Source of the DNA: Cylicocyclus nassatus
Lineage: Eukaryota; Nematoda; Chromadorea; Rhabditida; Strongylidae
Assembly: GCA_958299035.1 (NCBI GenBank)
Contig: CATQJL010000316.1
Location: forward strand, 41,156,025 to 41,220,024
Reading direction: 5' to 3'
Length of the DNA stretch: 64,000 nucleotides
The notes beneath the pieces were generated by a model. The model had not been told where the DNA came from and did no database searches. It worked only from the letters and a program-made list of their open reading frames with translations. This document shows positions 14,479 to 28,700 of the stretch, one piece after another (the first letter of the stretch is position 1; each line of letters begins with the position of its first letter). Position numbers and translations under genes: made by a program.

Positions 14479-15440
14479 TACATTATCATCAGACAATTTG
14501 GACAGAGAACACCCGAACAGATAATACACTATTTTCTTTCTACTGGAACAATAGTTGTTTTAGGGACTTTTGGGGATGCTGTTTTCTTTTATTGCAGAAT
14601 CTGCAATGAGAAGAATGCATTGGAAAAGTAGACCTGTGCAAGATAACATATAGCAGTTACGAATGCCATTTGGACGACCTTGCCAACTAAAATTATTTTT
14701 GAGTTTACTGATGTTTACATAAAAAATCATCCTGTGCTAGAGGTTTAAACAAGGCCTGTGAATGGGCCAAGAGTTGTTCAAAAAAAATCACTTGATATGC
14801 TTCATAAGAGTTTCAGATAAAAAAAATTTGGTGAAAAAGATAAAGTAAATGAAGGTAGGAAAAATTTGGCTGCTGCATATGAATACCATTGTTGATCTTA
14901 GAGGATTATACTCTTGTATTCTAAACAAGTGGCATATTTGCTGAAACTCAATCTTTTTCTTGTGCTACTAGCGACTTATAATCAACAGGATTTGATTTTA
15001 CCCCATCGAAGAATTCAAATCAGCAATGGAAGCTTAGTGTCCATAAAAAAGGTGACATGGCAAACGAAAGTGATTCTTGAATATGTCAAAAAGCATCAAC
15101 TGAAAATTTTAGAAGGATAGTGAGCACTGCAGTTTTGGAGCTGGCTTTTTCATACTAGAGTAAGACGATGTATGCTTGTGTAAATTTTGCAGAAGTGAAA
15201 TGAAGTTTTTCTTGCTTTCGATGTAATTGCACATCACAAATCAACTTTGAAAAGAGACGAGCGCGATATTGATCGCGAACAACATCAGACATCGCTTCAG
15301 TTGTGATTTTACTTCATTATAGGTTACACATAAGGTTAGAAGATCTATTCCTTGTACGTATCAGCTGCTACTAGCACCTTAACTGGCGAAACGAGAAAGG
15401 CTTATTTGAAAAAAAAATAGTGAGAGAAAACCGAATTTAC

Positions 15441-15536
15441 CTGCAAAGCGGGATCGTTGTCCGGAACTTTGACTTTTTTCCCGATTGTTGACGATTCAAC
15501 AATCAATAGAAATGTGAAAATGAATAGTGGTGTCAT
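15441..15536 (-). CDS. Candidate first exon of a secreted protein
   Basis: This is an isolated exon candidate. The ATG at 15536 follows an acceptor-like TTCTGATTCAG by 8 nt. The next 32 codons encode a typical signal peptide (about residues 1-15 hydrophobic, then SSTIGKK) and a short acidic segment, DNDPALQ. The exon ends in CAG followed by GTAAAT, a good donor, in phase 0. I could not find the following exons with confidence. An acceptor near 8138 is phase-compatible but gives only 14 codons before a stop. The function is unknown. Confidence 0.4.
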
Positions 15537-16000
15537 CGCATCAATCTGAATCAGAATTATCAGCCCAGAGCATGGCCAGGAAGAGAACGCAGACAGATTT
15601 TGTGTCGTGACGACGAACTTGCAGAAGGCGGTTCGGATCGACCGAAGATTACAATTGCAAGTTTGTGTATTGGTGTTTGCACACTGGTGGGGCATGGTCG
15701 CACGTTCGAGGAAAAAAGCGTGGAATAGAAACTGGCATTGACAGATTAGCACAGACTAACAATGCTTCTGCATGGTGTAGAAAGTGTGCTAGATCTTTGT
15801 CAGAAGATAAAAGAATTGAAATCATTGCTTGAGCGCTTTGATACTTCTCTGACCATGGGTAAGATTGTCATTGAAAGGAAGAGTAGCTGGCAAACAGCGT
15901 CTGGCGAGGAAAAAGTCGAACCCCTGAACGGTTTCCATCACTTACCCAAGAGTTAAATGGAGATAGTCACAGGTATAGCCCACGCAAAGATGGGTGGGGC

Positions 16001-16015
16001 GGGGGGGGGGGGGGG
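16001..16015. repeat. Poly-G tract (15)
   Basis: Fifteen G residues, preceded by GGGTGGGGC. Confidence 0.9.
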
Positions 16016-16537
16016 TGCAGATATGAATATAGGGTTGGGCTGCCAGTTATGTGATTGCCTGCTCTATTGCCAAAAAATTAGCTTTCAAGAAATTGTGCAT
16101 TCCGTGGGCTTGTGCAAAGTAATTTCTTCCTATCAACGTGAGCGGTGTGGGTATGCTAACCCACTAAGCTTCGTACCGACAAGCGACGAAAATCTTATGA
16201 TAAAAGTCAATTTTTCTATATTTTTTTGTACCCTGCTCAGTGTCGAGGTTCCATGATTAGATGTAAATAGCAATGATGGATACAGTAATTGGGGCGATAT
16301 TTTCGCTAAAGAAGTCGTCTGCTTTTACTCATTTAAAGCTCTTATCACCAAAATCACACCACTCTCCAGTTTGACGCTGCCTCCAAACTTCTTAGCATCA
16401 TTTTGAGTAAAATCTAAATCAGCTGATTTCAGTTTGCATTGCAGTGCAGCTAATTTCCTCCTTGCTACTAGCTTTGGATTTGAAAAACATAGGCTGTCTA
16501 CCTTGGAGGAACTGTGAACATAACAGAATTTTCTCGA

Positions 16538-16776
16538 AGCCTCGGGCAGAGTTCACGCAATTTGATCGTCGCGATTCATTGCTACAAAACAAATGTTACG
16601 AGTTCATTACATGCCGATCTTCTTGTAATTCGGTTATGATAGTTAGTCCACGATTAGTCGTGTTGGAAAACTATCACAACCGAAATGCAAGAAAATCGGC
16701 GTGCAATGATATTGTTACAGTTGTCTTGTCGCGATGAATCGCGAAGCTGAAATTGCGTGAACTCTGCCCGAGGCCT
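16538..16776. mobile_element. PIF/Harbinger-like MITE, related copy
   Basis: Inverted ends CCTCGGGCAGAGTTCACGCA and complement, with the same TTTGATCGTCGCGA and TCGCGA blocks as at 24902-25103. A third fragment lies at about 41868-41908. Confidence 0.75.
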
Positions 16777-19700
16777 TAGAAAATTTAATGGAAGCGTGAC
16801 AAGAGAGTCTTCGGTCTAAGAGTTATATTAAAATGACTCGATCAAAGACAAGCTTAGAGTTCTACTTCCAAGAAAGCGCAGCTGATTTTTTCACGGTTAA
16901 CCTCTTGCTATGCGAAACAGACGCAGTCGAGGAGTTCATAGCCGTAAAGTAGGAAACAAAGAAATCCGTTCGTTTTCTAGAATGATCATAGAAATTGTGA
17001 AGGTGGGGTCACATGTCGGCCCATGAATTGAAATCTTGAAGGAGTTTGCAGCGCTGTTTGCATTAGTCAACACAACATGCAAAACATCAGAAACGAATTC
17101 CACAGCCTCACAGGCCTGCAAACAGTTATGCACATTCTTGGAATGTAAAATAGCCGATAGGGGGTTCCTAAACTTTCAGAGCTTTTTTAAATGGAAATGT
17201 AAAAAGTTTGCTTCAAAGAAGAAAGATCAAAGACGAGACATACTTATGTTTTGGGAAGATTGAGTACTTTACACCAATGATTTAGAATGTGAAACTGCTC
17301 AAAGAAAATAACGTTCAGGTGCACTTAAAGAAAAACCTATGCAAATTTCGAAAACTAACCAAGTGCAATGAATTCTTACAGCACCAGCGAGTCTCGATGA
17401 AGACACAAACTGATAAGGAGTTGACAAAATGTGAAAAGAATAGCGATTTAAGCAGTCCTGATCAAACTATTCAGACAGTGTAAATCAATATGGTTGAAAA
17501 AAGGAAACAGCATTGCATCGATGTCGCATTCGAACTGCCACTGTTCACCTCAATTACGTCATATAACCACCCTCCCCCCCCCCCCCACCCCACTTTCTCC
17601 ATCAACTGAACTGCCTTTGCAGCTTTGCAAATGTGGATTTTTGATTGGAGGTTGCTTACAGGTCACTGACTAACCTAAAGTTTCAGAAAATCAGTGGGTA
17701 TAGTAAAGCATTTTGAGGGGCACCTGACCAATGGCATGCAGATAATTAGTATCTATGGTATTTTGAACCTAGCGGACTAGGGCAGATGTCCCCTGAGAAA
17801 TAAAATTTTGCTATGTAAATAGAATTCTGATTAGAATGCTCACACAAGGCTCAATAAATAGTGGTAATTCTCAAAAAGTTGAAAATTGATATTTTTATAG
17901 TTGCTAGCACCTACCACAGCAAAATCAACTCTTGATGTCCTGTTTTGAAGGGCTCGCTCAAAAAACAAGCTCTTAAATATTCTTTACTATGATAGCTGTT
18001 GCAAATTAAGGCCTGCTATAAAGAGTAATTTCGATAAAGCTTTTGAAGAAGTGATTTAATTTTCTAGCTGAGCTTCTATCAAAAATAAGCAGTTCCTAAT
18101 GGACTTTGCCTCACGACAACCAAAAATTCATAGTTCTGGAGAATCAGTCGAAACTTCATAAAGATTGGTGGCTTTGGGTGTCCTAATGTACCTGATTAGA
18201 AGTGCCATGGAACTTTTGAAGCTTCTACCCTAATCCTGTATCAAAGACAGAGCCTACGTGATACCCTGGGACTGTTTGAATTTATCAAGGCAGAGGAGTA
18301 TTACTGTAGAACTGCGAATGTTTATAAAAACACTTGTTCAACAGAATTTGTGATTTCTCTTTGATTAGAAAACGGGATAAAGCTACGACTAGGGACTCAG
18401 CCAAATACCGGGAAGTTCCGAAGAACATTGAGGAAGGCCCGGCGGTTCACCTGGGAAAGCCCATTGCAAGTTCTTGGGAACTTCTGCTCTGAAGTTCGTG
18501 GGAACTTTGCATTCTGTGTAGTTTACGGAAACTTCTTCACTTTGATGAAGTTCTCAACGCTTTCTTCGGAACCTCCCCGCGACTCCCTTGACATCATAAA
18601 TCACGAGAATTTCCCATATTTTAATTTCGTATTCCTCAATGGTTAACAAAGTTCTCCGGAACTTCAACAATTTTGCCATGGCCGAAACTTCCTGGCGTTT
18701 GTCCGAGGGAATGATTGCTTTCATACCATATAAAGCTGAATTCGAGTTTTTTTCATACCCGTTTTCATAACAGTTGAGCGAAAGTGCCAGCAAAATCAGC
18801 ATTCCTCCTCCACAATTTTGCAGCAAACATCATGTCTCTAGAGTAAACATTCTTCTTCTGTGAGCAGGGGATAAAGGCATAAAGAAATGCCATAACAACT
18901 GCGAAGTAAAAAGAAAGGAGGTACATGTACCTTGTTCTAATCTGTATGTTACATGTTTGTTCCTTTTTTATTTGCAAAAATATAATACCTTCAAGTTCCG
19001 TTTCCTTGGTTCACACTCTCCTCCACCGTACCTCTCCTCCCTCTCTCTTCCCCGCCTTACGTTGGTCCCAATAACAAATAAACAAAATGAGAAAGTATCA
19101 AGACTAAACGATATCCAATGCCGTTTAATTCCGTCTACTAAAAGAAAAAAGATAAGGGATCAGATAAGATAAGAATAAGATCAAAAAAATTATGCCCTAT
19201 TGTCTTTTCCGATTACATAAAAAATCTTCACGCTCTGCAGTTAATTTGATTTTTAAAAAAAGAAACTGATTGGTATGGATACTAGACAGATACAGAAGTA
19301 CGTGGTGTCTCTCCATTTGGTAGATTTTGAATCCTTTCACAAAAGAGCAATCAGAGAACTCACGAAAACTTACTCATATGACCTTGTGCATTATTACTCA
19401 TCATTGTCCTCGTTGATTGGGAGATTACCAAAAAGGTTGATTCATAATGTTCGGTATGATAGGTTTATGAGGGTAATGGTATCAAAAAATTGTAAAGAGT
19501 ATAATTTCTCGTAAGGGGGAGGGCATGTCTGATCGATACATACATCGGATCAAAGACTTTTTTATTGGACGAGAATAGAAGAATGAGTGAGTGACATTGT
19601 AGCAGACCAGTCTGAGGGCATTGAGGGATCGGAAGAACAGGTCTTCGTGGCCTCGGGACCGCGCAAAGGCCAGGAGTCTTGGAAAAAATACAATTTTGTC

Positions 19701-20490
19701 AGTCACCTTGACTATATGGAGACACTGCTTTTTTGCGCTCTTATTGACTTGAACGTTACAATTTATAGATGGTGTCATTATCTGAACACAATAAGAAAAC
19801 GGTCGATTTCGAGATTTTTGGTTTGCTATGTATTGTACATAACTTTTCGATGTATTTAATGACTTATACCAGCAAATCTCATTGAATACCGGCCATACAG
19901 CGACTTAAGAGCTAAAAAGCCTAGGACCGTGGCTGCTTACCGTGACGTCACCAGTATTGTGAAAAATTTGAGTTTCCTTCAAAAAAATTGTGGATTTAGA
20001 TAGATTGTAGGACGCTGATTCCGAATATGTGTTTCACTCTGCTCAAAAATGATTTTGAAGGGATTTACGAGGTTGCGGCGCTTTGAACGCGACATCGCGT
20101 TTATTTCGGAAATTTTGAAGGCGGCACCGATGGTATTGTAACTCGTACTCCTGCTTTAAAATCATAATCTTGATCATAATTCAATTTGTGACGAAGTTCT
20201 GAGGATCTAATAACATGCCAGAATTCTGCAGCTTTTCTGGTAGAGAAAGCGGTATTCTGCGTATTCATCAATAATATCCCAAAAATATAGTTACTGTTTT
20301 CGGAATTTGGTGTTATCGTCTCGTATTCACTACTCCCATCTCGTAAATTGCGGATGTGGTCCTTGGTTTCTCGTGTCTGGAGATAATGGATAAAAAGAAC
20401 TTATTCTTTATACTAATCCAAGTGCAAGAAAGCTCTAGTGATTTGAATACTATTCTCAGTCATGAAGTACGATAATTACATGATAAATTA
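16777..20490. other. No gene seen
   Basis: Contains a poly-C tract and an inverted repeat of GGAAGTTCC-like ends at about 18402-18700. No supported exons. Confidence 0.45.
17574..17586. repeat. Poly-C tract (13)
   Basis: Thirteen C residues followed by ACCCC. Confidence 0.9.
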
Positions 20491-21362
20491 TTAGGTTGAT
20501 GCAAAAATAATGGCCGATTTCCCAAACCTTTTCTCAGGCCAAGTATTTTCCATCAAAATTTCTTGGAATGAATATAGCATACAACTGGTAAGCTTTTTTC
20601 ATGCTCTACATAATGGTGGTTGAAGTGAGCTTCCACCCTCATCTGTTAAATAGTTAGCGAGCTTCAAATAACCGCATCCAAATTCAGAAGTATATTGAAT
20701 TCACTTTCTGGCTAGATTCAGAGCGCGTATGAATGGCACTTTTTCGAAATTTTAGCTATTGTATGCATAGACATTGTCTACATCGTGCATAGTTAACTAT
20801 ATTTTTTGAAGTTATGCTGACTGAAATATCGGTTTCTCAACATGCATAGCCGTTGCTGTCATTTTATGATCCATGAATTGCCTTTGAAGAAGTCATTCGC
20901 CAATCCTTTACTCTATTCTGTAAGCATAATGCTAGTGCATCCTATTAGCAGTTTTTTGCAAAAACATCCCGCTGTTTAGTACGTAGAAAATTAGAAAATT
21001 CTATGTTTGGGATTTCGAGGCATACTGAAAAATGTCGAAAATTTTTGAACGTTATTTTTTCCTTTCCGCAAATTTTTTTCTCTAAACCCTTTCCATAGTA
21101 TTTTTTACTACTGGCCTGCGGCTGCGAGATAGGCCAGATAGGCCACTTATCATTCAAACTAACTAACTTCGAGGGAAGTTATGAATTGTCACCTTTTTTA
21201 TCTTTTAATCCATATTTTTCTAACCGTTTGTGATATGACTGCATGCAAATGTGCGCTCTATTGCAAAATGTTTGCTGCTTCTGATGGTCTTTACCGCATT
21301 TAAAAATGTGATTTTTCAAAAGGTTGTAACACGTCAAAGTCATTATTTTTGCATCAAGCAAT
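20491..21362. mobile_element. Mariner-like element, decayed right end
   Basis: Left end TTAGGTTGATGCAAAAATAA after TA; right end near 21337-21362 carries the inverse ATTATTTTTGCATCAAGC. Right boundary approximate. Confidence 0.65.
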
Positions 21363-23186
21363 CTATTGATAGATGGAAAGTGAAATAGAATGTGAAAGGA
21401 TACCAAAGGAATTCAGGTATCTCCAATGCCAAAGCAGTCTGATCCTGAAAGCCTTATTTAGGATTGGAACCAAGAGTCACCTTTTTCTATTGTATGGCCT
21501 CGCACGCACACGTTTGTTATAATTAAGAGCAAAAAGTTACAATCCGCTTATGAAAATCGCCGTCCCGTGTGCTCTCTGATCGAAGTCCAAACCACAATTT
21601 GCAAAAAGCATTATTATTAGAGAATAATCGCTGTTTATGTTCTCATTCAAGTGACATGTTTTATCGTTTTAAGAAGTGTTCAATGGTCTTCACAAAACTT
21701 AAAGCAAGGGCAACATGAACCTAAACTTCTTTGAAAATGGGCAGTCAAAAGAATTCTAACATCTGCTTTTGATAACTAGAGCAGATTTTTTAGAAGGATC
21801 GACGCACAAAACTCTTTCCTTACCTTTCATAGTACTATGGTTCCACAGAATAGCAAAGAAGCCCTGGTTAATGTTTACTCTAGAAGGCACACACAATAAA
21901 CATTTAGATTCTACAAATTTATATAAAACCATCAGAGTCACGATTCAGAAAGCATCAAGGTAAACTTCAAAATGAAAAACAGATATTTGTTTCCAAAAAT
22001 GCTCCATTAGCTGGTTACTGTGCTTAGACTTTGCGCCTACTTTCCGTAGAGCAAAGTTTCCTTTCATAACCAAAATTTCGATGCTTTGCCCTGTTGAAAA
22101 CAACGTAAAAAATCTCAATGCGTTCGATAAATTACTCCATTCGAAATTGCACGACTCTTCATGCTTTTTACGCAGCTTCTTATAGCTCAGCTGATGTGTA
22201 CTTATATTAATAAGCAGTCACAAATGTCTTATCTAGCTGAAGATTCGCCATATAGTTAGCTCCATGAATCATACCACATTAAATGAAGAGAAAAAGCAAA
22301 AAGAAGCTTCTAAATATCTTTCCAGTGATAATGGTAAAGTGATATGAGCTATGATTTACAAGAACGAAAAGGGGAGAACATTTTTGCCGATCAGGGACCC
22401 ATAGTCAAGTTCAGCGCTTGCATCAAGCACCCCTCAGTCCTCTCACCTTTCATATACGGAGAAATTTTCCGAGCCCACTGAATCGGTTTCTATTTATCGA
22501 CTTGAGATTGAATACAATGAGCATATTTCAGCATGGTCATACAGTCGCAATTACACCATATTCTTGCTCATCAGGCAATGAAAAGCTTTGGGAGAGAGCA
22601 TGATTTATAGGTCGGATGTCAATAAAAAGATGAGATGAGTAGAGTTAAACAAAGAATAAGTGGACATCAATACATTTTTTGGACGTTGAAGAGGCATCAG
22701 CCTAACAATGTTTTTTGAGGACCGTTATCGCGCAAAATTCGCTAGATTGGGTCGAATCATGAGTTCACAGTATGAACTCGAGTCGACATTCAGCGAGTCA
22801 GCTTTGGACTATGAGCTGTAACTATAGACATAAACCCATGTTCACTTTATTCCAGATATTGCCTAGTATCATCTCCTAAGAGAACGATCCCACCTTGAGG
22901 TGGCGAAAACCGCATATAACTGGATGGTGTACTGATTTCGAATGCCGACATTCAAAGGAAACACAAATAAGTGTTTTTGAACAATAAAAAACAACTAAAA
23001 TTTTTTGGTAAAAGTTATGAGCAATGGAAAGTCCAAATTCGGCAAATATACAGCGCCATACCTCGAGAATTAGTTGATCAAAAACACTTCTTTGTGTTTC
23101 TGTCGAATGTGAACATTCCTTGAGATCAGCACAACGCAATGCCATGCTAGTCATGCAATTTCAGTTGAATTTCAAAGCACATTATA

Positions 23187-23778
23187 CAGGGTGTCTAAAT
23201 GTATCGAACGTTTGATCTTTTTCCTCGGATTTTTGAGTGTCATACGGTAGAGCTGGTTTCAAGTTTTATAGTATAAAACTAACCACCGATTTCTTAGTTA
23301 CTGTAGGATTATGGTGGGAATTTTCGACTAATTACAAGCTCCTGAGAGACGAAAGCTTCTTCTAAAAAAATCCAAAGACTCGAATGTTAAACTTAAGTTT
23401 CATCAACGTTGCAGTTACAAACACAGCAACAAAAGCCAAAAATTTAGTGTTACAGTGCGCCTACCATAGGAAGATGAAGAGTACGGTAGCGGAAAACTTT
23501 GTGATTAGATTCAGCATCCCCGAGAATCTCAGTTTAACGTCCTTCGGCTTTTTTGAACATTTTTAGAAGCAGTTCTCGCCTGTCAGAAGCTTAAAATTAG
23601 TCGAAAATTCCCACCGTAATCCTACAGTAGCTAAGAGAAATCGACGATTCGCTCTATACTGTAAATCTAAGCTGAACCTAGCTCTACCGTATCACACTCA
23701 AAGACCCGCGAAAGCTTTCCATATAAGGAAGAAATTATTAAAGATCAAACGTTCGACACATTTTTTTGGGACACCTTG
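23187..23778. mobile_element. Foldback mariner-like MITE
   Basis: Starts CAGGGTGTC and ends GGGACACCTTG, flanked by TA. Most of the element is an imperfect inverted repeat with ATTCGTCG/ACTGTAGGATTA-type blocks in both arms. Same family as 29041-29718. Confidence 0.8.
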
Positions 23779-24901
23779 TATATTGAAACCTCAACTACTT
23801 CACACATTTAACCGCTCGCAAATTTTTCTAGAGAACGGCATCGCAGATATAGATGGATTGGGAATCAGCTCATCAAAACGCATCTAGTGGTATGCGGCTA
23901 ATTCTTGTTTGCGACCTTAAGTTGGGGTCGTTCCCTTGTCAGAAGAGCACCAAGAGCCATTACGGTAATTTAGACTCGAAGGAGTTACCAATTTCTTCAA
24001 CAAAGCCGTTGTAGTATGCGCTCCTTGGGTCCCACTATGATCACGTATGAAAATTCACCCGCCTCTTAGGAGAACCTTAGAAGATGAATGATGGATGACA
24101 TGGGCGCTCTGCTTTCAACGCATCTGCTGGTCAAGAGTTTATTAATATCAAAAATTGGTTCCTAGAGTTCCCTTTAGGCAAAAATGTTTACTAGTATCAA
24201 ATTGATTCCTCAGAGTTTCTCTAAGCAAAAATGAAGTCTCATAATTACATCATCTACCGAGTCACGAGCCAAAGCAACACTATTAGGCTAAAGACGGAGT
24301 CGTAGAGACAAATTGAAAAGAGATACATATCACCAGAAGCACCTTCAAACGCTGATTACGAATCTGCTTACTATATCTGCGAAACAGTTCTCTGAAAGAA
24401 TCATAAGCCTACTTACAAGCCCAAACTGTGGAATACTCGATGGCATAAGAGGGGAAAGTGATTCAAGGGCACTTATTCAGCATTTCAATGAGTATACTCC
24501 TTTGTTTTTGAAATGCCCAATATCACCTTAATTGTGCCCTTTCACGCCTACTTCTGATGTGAACAATCGGAACTCCAGCCATTCCAAATTCTAAGAAACA
24601 ATTTTTAAAAGCCGCGTCGCGTCTCTGAACTCAGCGTTCGAAGGCGCTTCCTGGTGCTGTCAACTCTGAACAACTTAGCGCAACTTGGATCTCCTCCTTG
24701 TGAGATCAGAATATACGCAAAATTTGTGCAAAGCTTCTTTACAATTAGATGGGTGGTGTTAACTCCTACCTACAAGACTGGGATGCTGTCTCACAATTAG
24801 TTACATCAATCACATGCAAGAGACTACAGTACTTTCGATGTAGCTTCTAGTTACCTACTTAAATAGTCCCATCAACTAACTCTAAGGCGCCTAATGATCT
24901 A

Positions 24902-25103
24902 AGGCCCCGGACAGACTTCACGCGATTTGATCGTCGCGACTCAATCGCCGACATTTCCATTCATTTTCATTTCACATTCAAAAATGGGCTGGAAAAGTAT
25001 CACATCCGAAATGCAAGTTGATCGGCATGGAATGATGTTGTAACAGTTGTCTCGTCGCGATTCAGTCGCGACGATCAAATCGCGTGAAGTCTGTCCGGGG
25101 CCT
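24902..25103. mobile_element. PIF/Harbinger-like MITE
   Basis: Terminal inverted repeats of about 46 bp begin GGCCCCGGACAGACTTCACG and are flanked by TAA on both sides, the 3 bp site typical of PIF/Harbinger. No transposase. Confidence 0.8.
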
Positions 25104-25716
25104 AACTCACCTAGGTGCAAGTCGTGGAAGTACAAGAGCGCAGAATGTGGGCAAAACACGAATGCCCCTTTTATCACACGAAAAGAAACACCTGCTCATG
25201 ATGCAAATGCAAAGTCAACAAATCTGTCGACGTTGCACTGTCAGAACAATATAGATAGAATACATTATGGTAATGACACATGACAAAAAACGCCGGCACA
25301 ATCGCCTTTTCTGTCTATTCAGTTTGTTCGATTAATGACCTAAACGCCACATTTGATTCGTCTTCCATTTCTTCCAGAAAACTTCAAATGGAGAAGGGGC
25401 GGGGAACCATCCTTGATCAGGTTAATGATTTTATTTTGCTTTGAATATCCGATGAGATCTTCTGGTGCAGAAATAACATTTGCACTGATCATGTTTATAT
25501 ACAGTCAAAGCAAGTAAATGGAAAAAGAACATGTGAGATTCAGATCAAAAGTCTTATGCGTTCGAGACTCGTTATTATCGAGATTTGCGAAAAAAATAAA
25601 TGTACAAGCTTTGTAAAATGGGCAAAATCAACTACGAACCAGATCGTTTAAGTTGGAAACTGTGAAATTTACAAACAAAACTCAGAAGCAAATCGATCAA
25701 TTATACATGCATTTTA

Positions 25717-28700
25717 TCAGTCTGTGGCCGGCTTCAAGAACGTCGTCATAGCATTAGACTCATAGGCGCCATCCATCAATCCTTCGTTTTCGTCAACCAG
25801 TTCTGCAAAACCAAACGAAAATTATTTGTGCAGCCGCCAAATTGCTCTTCCTTTCATTTGCATTGAACATTGATGACCAAAATATGTTTGTTCACTCCAT
25901 GTAAATGCGCTTTTATGTTTTACTTTGACAAAAATGTTGATTATGAAATTGACATCGTTAAAAGTTAAGTAAAAAGTTCGACCGTACTCGGTTGCAGATT
26001 TATTCCCAAACAATTTGTTCAGCTAGTGACAAATATACTTCTGCCTCTTTCGAACGCAGATAAGATCGCATCTGTCTTTGCGCTTTTCAAAATTCTCGCA
26101 CATGACGGTATGAAATACATATTTTACCTACTTTTATGAATCTTCTATTTCTGAGCCGCAAAGAATATTCTACTCACATTCGGCACATTCTTGGAATTGT
26201 TCAACTATACCTATCCTGGCGTACATAAACCATCAAGTAAGTGCAGAACTAGGTAAGAATGGTAGCTCAGTGATGTCATTCCACATGTCGAACTTTTATG
26301 CAAAGCAAAGCAAAAGTCTCAAGAACTTTTTTGGATATTCCGTAGCTTCTCCTGGTAATTTCCTTCAAGAGTTCTTTAATAAAAAAACGTCTTTTTATGT
26401 AGAAAGATGAGATTCACAAGCTCCATTCACATCTTCTGTTTGATTGTTGCAAGCTAATGCCCAGTTGGGGATGGGTTCCTTGCTTCCTATCAGTCAATTC
26501 ATGCTTACGAACAATTTCACGTTCGTTAATAGTAAAATTCTTCCTCTTACTGCATTTTCCTCGCGGAATTTCCTGGTTTTCGCTGTTATCGCTATGTTTT
26601 TATTGCCAAACATTGAGTGGAAGACATTGCGTAACGATATTCTCAACTTACTAACTCCATAAACAACAATGTTTCTAACCAACCTGATGCTCCAGCGTAA
26701 ACTTTATGTGATGGAGCGTACATGGCCAACAATAACAGAACATAGATGTTCCACATGCCGAATGTTCCCGTAAAGAACGCTGATGTACTGTGAGTAAGCA
26801 AGCTTTCATCAGGTTCATCAGAGTGCATTTGTGTTTCTCCATACTGAAAACAAGTGAAGTATAAACTGAGGTCATGATCACAAAAATCTCAAACTTTACC
26901 TGTTTCATAATATAAGAAGAAATTGTTAGAGCTGCACACACCAAAGTGAGCAACATGAGAAACTTGAATCGATAGATGATTGCCTCCACCTAAGAGTGAA
27001 GGTTGTTTTTTGATGAAGCAAGACAGACAGGAAATTCAAGTAACCAGACCTTTAATCTCCTATTTTGGCTATTTTGGTATAGTTGCGCTTCTCGCTTGCT
27101 TCTTATAGTTACCCATACTTTCCATATCTTGCCAAGAAGGAAAGCAAAGTAAACTACGGTGCACAACGATGCAATGTAGACGGAGACGTTCTGCAAAACT
27201 CAAAAATATGACTACAGTACAGCTACAGTATGTATGGACTAGTCAACGCGCACAGAGACTGCGCGCGATTGTGTTTGAACAAATTAGTTTGTGTTTGGAA
27301 GAGGCAAAAGACGGTCATAGAGGTGAGGGAGTGCTTGGTGGGGGAGAGACGCCGACAACATCCGCAGTGGCAACCTTTCTCTACGTTCGATAAGTCGTTT
27401 ACACTCATAGTAAATTTTAGTTAAGGTAAAATAAAAAGTTTGAAATACTTACGGCTATCATGGTACCAGTCTCGCTGGACCAGATGCTATAGAAAGGATT
27501 GTTTAGCTGGAATCCTCGTTCACAAATGTCATATACTAATAGTAAGGATGAGGCAACAATGATGAAGAAGAGGTTAAAGCGATACGAAGCCTAAAAGCAA
27601 AAATCCTGAGATAACTGGGCCTTCAGTTTGTCAAAAGAGAAAACTTACAATATTGTTCCTTGTCGTGTCGTCTATGAGATGTTCCCCAGCGAATATTAGC
27701 CAGAAGGCGAATAAAACCCCATAGAAGGTCCCTTGCCGAATATCACTTAGGAGCAGCATGAAGGGAACTCGGCAAATTAGGGAAACCCATTCGAAGGGGA
27801 CTGCAAAAAATTCATTACTAAGCACAGCTAGGGACGAATTGCTGAGAAATCTTACAATCAAGAATGGCCAGGCTGACACCGAGAGTCATGATAGCCTTTT
27901 CTAGTAACAACGGCTTCCTGGCAAGTTTTTCCACCTAAAAAGGGTTGGACTATGGATAGCGAAGCTTTATGTTAGGTTAAGGATAGCAAGTTTAAAAGGG
28001 ATAGATTCCACTTACTCTATTCCAGTACCACCATGTTGTCGCCACGACAGCAGGGAAAAGCAAAGTCTTCAGCCATAACCATACAAGAGTAAAGCCACCG
28101 TTTTGGTGTATCGTCTAGAAGTAGTTAGTGTAACGTAATAAGCAAATGCAAAGGATTTACATAAAATATTGGCAGCATCTTTTCAAAATTAGTAAAAAAA
28201 AATCCCAAAGCTAGAAATCAGCAGATCTGTGGCAAATTCCAAAGTTTTCTCAAGCAAAACAAATTTGTTCAGATTTTCGTGAATTTTCCCAATAAGATCA
28301 AGGTTCTTGCACTTTTCCTTCGGTTAAACATTTTTACTCAAAAGGGATAGATGCTGTGATACACTTTCTGAGTTTATAATGGAAATCCACCAAACATCGA
28401 AATTTTTTTTTTGTTTTGCCCAAAACTTTCGACAAAAGTGAACGATAACATACCACAACCCTCAGACTCGTGATTTTTCCAATTTGACAATTAGGACTGT
28501 TTCGATCGAATCTAAATGAGCTATTATTACACAGCAGGTTTTTTATTGACAAATAAATTAGGATCACCTGCACTCGGTTTGATTAATTGGAATCCTAATG
28601 TTGAGTAAGTAAAATGGATAGTTGTTAGAGCCCATTTCGAACAGGTCCAGCACCCCGCAATCGTACATGTTTCCATCTGATCTCTGAGTTTCGAAACCTA

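Noticed and set aside
19587..19859. Plus-strand frame with an acidic, glycine-rich start
   Set aside because: No motif, no splice support, and the second half reads like AT-rich noncoding DNA.
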